The notes below the pieces were generated by a model. The model was not told the DNA's origin and searched no databases. It worked only from the letters and a program-made list of their open reading frames with translations. From Berberis thunbergii (taxonomy: Eukaryota > Streptophyta > Magnoliopsida > Ranunculales > Berberidaceae), in NCBI GenBank assembly GCA_003290165.1, contig QNQO01000817.1:62001-126000 (forward strand): DNA of 64,000 nt. The letters run 5' to 3'. Shown piece after piece: positions 59,477 through 64,000 of the stretch. The first letter of the stretch is position 1. Each line of letters begins with the position of its first letter. The position numbers were made by a program, and so were the translations under genes.

Positions 59477-62065
59477 TTGCATGTTAGTGTGTTGTTATGT
59501 GATTCAGGATACATGTGTTGTGTGCCAGGTTTTGTGCATTCATCGTCTTCCCTGTTGAGGGCTCTTTTCGATACAGGAGCATCTAGGTCTTTTATTTCTA
59601 GACAGTTGGTTGTTAGAGACAACCTTGAGGTGGTGCCTTTGCCGGAGCCCTTGTGCGTTGTGTCTCCCTTGGGCAGTTCGGTTTGGTTGTGGGAGTTTTG
59701 TCCCCGTTTCGAGTTTTCCTTGTTGGGGTACAGTTTTGTGTTTGACTTTATTGTTTTGGGTTTTGAGGGCTATCAATTGATTCTAGGGATGGATTGGTTG
59801 TCCAGTCATCCGGTGATCATTGATTGCTTGCATAGGTCGGTGATGTTAGCGCCACCTGATGTTTCATCTCGTGTGTTGGCTTGTGAGCCTGATTCGGTTT
59901 CGTTGATGTCGAGTTTTCTTAGCTCTCTTGAGATTTCTTGTCCCGGCACTAGTTCTGTAGAGGTTGTGTGTGAGTTTCCTGATGTGTTTCAAGAGATTCC
60001 TGGTATCCCTCCACGTCGTGAGGTAGAGTTTCGGATTGACCTGGTTCCTGGTACTGCACCTATCTCTAAATCAGCGTACAGACTTGCACCTAAGCAATTG
60101 GAAGAGATGAAACTATAGCTTGATGAGTTGCTTCGTAAGGGGTTTATTCGTCCGAGCAATTCACCTTGGGGAGCTCTAACAATATTTGTATCCAAGAAGG
60201 ATGGATCATTGAGGATGTGCATAGATTATCGAGATCTGAATAAAGTGACCATCAAGAATAAATATCCATTGCCTCGGATTGATGATCTATTGGATCAGTT
60301 GAGGGGAGCCGTAGTGTTTTCACAGTTAGATTTGCAGTCTGGGTACCATCAGATGAGAGTTGAGGAACATTCCGTTCCAATTACCGCTTTTCGAACCCGT
60401 TATGGCTTGTATGAGTTTCCAGTCATGCCATTTGGATTGACAAATGCACCAGCTTTCTTCATGGATTTGATGAATAGATTGTTCAGTCCGTACTTGGACA
60501 AGTTTGTGGTAATCTTCATTGATGATATCTTAGTGTACTCGAGGAGTTTAGAGGAGCACAGAGAGCACCTTCGCATTGTTTTGCAGACACTTAGAGAAAA
60601 TCAGTTGTATGCGAAGTTCAGTAAGTGTCACTTCTGGGAGCCTGAAGTTCGATTTCTTGGGCATGTCATTTCTAGTGGAGGTATTGCAGTGGACCCTGAG
60701 AAAGTCGAGGCAGTGAAGTCTTGGAGACGACCTAGTAGTGTGACAGAGATTCGTAGTTTTCTGGGTTTGGCCGGTTATTACCAACGGTTTATCGAGAAAT
60801 TTTCTTTGATTGCGGTACCACTCACTCAGTTAACTAGAAAGAATGTTCCTTTTGTATGGTCAGAAAAGTGTGAAGAAGCTTTTGAAACTTTGAAGCTTCG
60901 GTTGACTTCAGCACCAGTGTTGACTATTCCGACACCTGGTAGCCGACTGGTGGTATTTACTGATGCTTGCGGTACAGGATTGGGTGGAGTGTTGATGCAA
61001 GGCAAGAAGGTCGTAGCCTATGCGTCTCGACAGTTGAAACCCCACGAACGAAAATATCCGATACATGATTTAGAGTTGGCAGCCGTAGTCTTTGCTTTGA
61101 AAATCTGGAGACACTATCTGTATGGTGAGAGGTTTGAGTTGTTCACAGATCACAAGAGTTTGAAGTACTTATTCACTCAGAGGGAGTTGAATATGAGGCA
61201 ACAACGATGGGTTGATTTCCTTAGCAGCTATGACTTCGAGATACAGTATCAGCCTGGTAGGGCCAATGTGGTTGTAGATGCCTTGAGTAGGCGACATGTA
61301 GTGATGACAACCATGATGATTCAGGAGTACCGAACACTTGAGACATTAGCTTCATTTGCAGTTCAGCCTACTTTCGGTACAGAGGAGAGCATGATAGCGG
61401 GTTTAGCAGTTTATCCGTTGTTGATCAGTAGAGTGGTGGAGAGACAGACCTCTGATCCAGTGATTACGAGGCAGATAGCAGATTTGGTAGTGGACACATT
61501 GGATGAGTGCCCTACTGATTGGTCAGTGGATTCAGATGGAGGGTTGCGGTTTCGTGGGCGACTTTGTGTTCCGTCTGATGAGGAGTTGCGAACAGATATC
61601 TTACAGGAAGCTCATAGATCTCGTTTCACCATTCACCTCGGTGGAACAAATATGTATCGAGATTTGAGATGTTCTTTCTGGTGGCATGGTATGAAGATAG
61701 ACATTGGAGAGTTTGTGGCACGGTGTGCGACTTGTCAGCAGGTGAAAGCCGAGCATCAGAGACCGTCTGGGTTATTGCATCCATTGGATATCCCGACGTG
61801 CAAGTGGGAGTATATCACTATGGATTTCATTGATGGACTTCCACGGTCGAGGAAAGGTAATGAGTCGATATGGGTCATTGTTGATCGGTTGACGAAGTGT
61901 GCACATTTCATTCCTGTTAGTATGAATCGGACGGCAGACAGTCTAGCAGTGTTGTTCATTCGAGAGATAGTTCGCCTGTTTCGATTGTATCCGACAGAGA
62001 TCCGCTTTTCACAGCCCACTTCTGGCAGAGTTTTCAGCAAGCTATGGGTACTAGATTGGACATGA
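59477..62065 (+). pseudogene. Protease, RT, RNase H and integrase of the gypsy chromovirus
   Basis: The protease motif ALFDTGASRSFIS lies near 59560. A TAG at 60116-60118 (after LEEMKL) is a probable CAG-to-TAG change just before RT. RT continues with [19 protein letters not shown] and the catalytic [11 protein letters not shown] (FIDD at 60515-60526). RNase H shows [14 protein letters not shown] and [16 protein letters not shown]. Integrase has the zinc-binding half ([28 protein letters not shown]) and the first catalytic region [10 protein letters not shown]. The frame is lost near 62000, where the segment normally holding the second catalytic Asp is missing. Confidence 0.9.
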
Positions 62066-62846
62066 GTACAGCTTATCATCCACAGACAGATGGCCAATCT
62101 GAGCAAGTGAATCAGGTAGTGGAAGACATGCTTAGAGCATGCATTTTAGACTTTGGGGGCAGTTGGAAAGATCACTTACCGTTATGCGAGTTTGCGTACA
62201 ATAACAACTACCATGTAAGTATTGGCATGGCACCGTTTGAGGCACTCTACGGACGACCGTGTAGGTCCCCTGTTTGTTGGGCAGAGATTGGAGAGTCAGT
62301 TGTGATGGGGCCAGATGTGATCAGAGAAAACTACTGAGAAGATTGAACTGATTAGAGTGCGGTTGTTGACAGCCCAGAGTAGACAGAAGAGTTACGCTGA
62401 TAGGAGGCGTAAGGAGTTGGAGTTTGATGTTGGTGACAGGGTTTTTTTCTGAAAGTTTCCCCGATGCGCGGAGTTGTTAGGTTTCGAAGTCGTGGGAAAC
62501 TTGCACCGAGGTATGTAGGGCCATATGAGATTACTGAAAGGATCGGACCAGTGGCCTACAGATTGGCTTTGCCACAGAGTATGTCATGTATCCACGATGT
62601 GTTTCACGTATCCATGTTGCGAAAGTGTTTGGCAGACCCGTCACAGATTATAGAGCCTGCTGAGTAGAGATTGCGGATGAGTTGACGTATCCAGTGAGAC
62701 CAGTAGCCATTGTTGATGATGATGTGAAACAACTTCGTCGGAGGATAGTGAAGTTAGTGAAGGTTCAGTGGAGCCATCGAGCGGGTGATGTGACTTGGGA
62801 GCTGGAGGACCAGATGAGACAGAAATACCTCGAGTTTTTTGCCTAG
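62044..62846 (+). pseudogene. Integrase C-terminus and chromodomain remnant of the gypsy element
   Basis: It resumes in another frame with [20 protein letters not shown], which carries the third catalytic residue Glu, then CEFAYNNNYHVSIGMAPFEA. An extra A near 62330 shifts the frame before KIELIRVRLL, and another shift lies near 62445 in VFLKVS. GPYEITERIGPVAYRLALP and HDVFHVSMLRKCLADPS follow. After a further break near 62664 a chromodomain-like tail reads VKVQWSHRAGDVTWELEDQM and ends EFFA at a stop, 62844-62846. Confidence 0.85.
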
Positions 62847-62907
62847 GTTTTCTTGTCGTGGCTTTTGTCTGATCTCGAGGACGAGATCTCTTTTAAGGTG
62901 TGTATGA

Positions 62908-64000
62908 TGTGAGACCTGTGGTTTAAAAAAAAGATTTTTTTATAGGGCGGGGTGTACTCAGCAAAGGTGGTGGGGGCACATAGCCACCCACCCCTTTAAA
63001 ACAGAACGACCCCCCCCTTTCTTCTTCTTCTCTCTTTTCCCTCTTTTTCTTTCTTTTCTTTTCGCCCAGCGAGCGACGCAGCGAGCTCCTCACCATTTCT
63101 CCAGCGGATTTTCAGTGATTTTGGGTGATTTCTTCCCCAATCTCACCTCCTCCTCCTCCTCCTCCTCGGTTCGTCCTCTCCTCTCTCCCCTATGTATTTC
63201 TTAGTTGTTTTTTTTCAAAAAAAAAAAATAGTTTTCTTTTGGGTTGGGTTTGATCGGTGTCCATAGCTCCGATCAGCCGTGTTGGGGCCTTGGTGGCGTC
63301 TTTGGGAGCCCTTAGAACCGACATGCAAGGTTGTTTTGGGGTTGGCAAATTTTTTTTTCAAAAAAATCAGGGTGCATGTTTGTTTGGAGGGTTCCTCGAC
63401 GTGAAACCGGGCTTTGGGTGCGTGGGTGAGTCTCATTTTCGTGACTCTGAGTGTCCTTAGACTCTTTTGTGGGTTGTTGCGCAGTTTGGTAGCGATCAGA
63501 CCGGAGTAGGGAGGGTTTCGGCGCGTTTTCGCCAAACTTTGGGTTTCGGCGGGGTGGTTGCCGATTTCCTATTGCCTGTAAGTTTTCCTTTCAGTCATGC
63601 GCAGCTTGTATTTATTTATTTATTTCAGTTTTCGGCTAGTTTGCTCATTTTCGAGTCCGCCTTGCAGTTTTAGAATTTTCGTGGCCCCGCATTCGTGGTA
63701 TTGCGTGTTTGGAGCTTCGACCGGTAGGAATTGGGTTTTGAAAATCCATTCCGCCAGGTGAGTGGAACTATAATATTTATTTTGATAAAATAATTACTTG
63801 AAATTCTGAAATGAATTTTTACAGTTTACCGTCAATTGTGTAGAATTGTACCCAAATCCGAAATTCGGAGTTTTCAGATATTTCGAGGATTGTGTTAGTT
63901 ATGTGTGAATGAATTATGCATTGGATTTTTGGAAAGCATGACACTTGAATGAAATCGAATAGTAATTTTGGTGTTATTAGGCTTTGGTGTAATGACATGA
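62908..64000 (+). repeat. 3' LTR of the gypsy chromovirus (partial)
   Basis: Starts TGTGAGACCTGTGG and follows 55639 onwards, with small differences such as a longer TCC microsatellite near 63147-63166 and a shorter C run at 63010-63016. It is cut by the end of the window. Confidence 0.92.

Larger units (their letters stand above)
55639..64000 (+). mobile_element. Ty3-gypsy chromovirus (Tekay/Del-like), 3' LTR cut by the window edge
   Basis: The 5' LTR (55639-58074, 2436 bp) starts TGTGAGACC and ends GTGACA. The 3' LTR starts at 62908 and is cut at 64000. The initiator-Met primer-binding site TGGTATCAGAGCC is at 58080-58092. Domain order is gag, protease, RT, RNase H, integrase and a C-terminal chromodomain-like segment, the Ty3-gypsy order. 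LTR length and the IDLVPGTAPISKSAYRLAP block suit the Tekay/Del lineage. The visible 1.09 kb of 3' LTR is about 97% like the 5' LTR by eye, so insertion is fairly recent, yet the coding region has several lesions. Confidence 0.92.

Overview
This window is nuclear DNA of a flowering plant, almost certainly a eudicot. The evidence is two intron-bearing plant genes, a plant chromovirus, Ty1-copia elements primed by initiator-Met tRNA, an RTE-type LINE, and AT-rich gene-poor spacers. The species cannot be named from the sequence.

Two host genes look intact. (1) An HMGB1-type chromatin protein gene lies on the + strand, with coding exons between 6480 and 13377 (7 coding exons, 165 aa). Its fourth coding intron is swollen by a complete but decayed 4.8-kb copia element (7463-12280). 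(2) A complete CYP90A1/CPD-like cytochrome P450 gene lies on the - strand at 47351-52000 (8 exons, 476 aa). This family acts in brassinosteroid biosynthesis. All exon junctions of both genes keep frame when read by eye.

The rest is mostly mobile DNA, much of it delimited by target-site duplications (TSDs). From left to right: a 1.29-kb non-autonomous LTR element with an internal minisatellite (331-1620); a foldback MITE (1905-2107); the intronic copia (7463-12280); a nested block (14103-25785) in which an old copia carries a copia LTR-gag fragment, a young Tork/Tnt1-like copia on the opposite strand, and a CACTA-type MITE; a non-autonomous hAT with low-complexity cargo (26415-27601); a CACTA-type element with pieces of a long-chain acyl-CoA synthetase gene and probably a raffinose-synthase-family gene (29981-34142); a tandem duplication (36980-37345); a long-TIR MULE-like element (38164-40902); a full-length decayed RTE LINE (42347-45422); another foldback MITE (45537-45731); a second CACTA-type MITE copy (54382-54692); a degenerate retroelement scrap (55160-55638); and a Ty3-gypsy chromovirus with 2.4-kb LTRs running off the right edge (55639-64000).

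I found no operon, CRISPR array, rRNA or tRNA gene. The most interesting points are the gene-fragment-carrying CACTA element, the HMGB intron insertion with non-canonical TA...TA LTR ends, the small LTR element with its repeat array, and enhancer-like U3 repeats in the young copia. Exon junctions and element ends were read by eye and may be off by a few bases.
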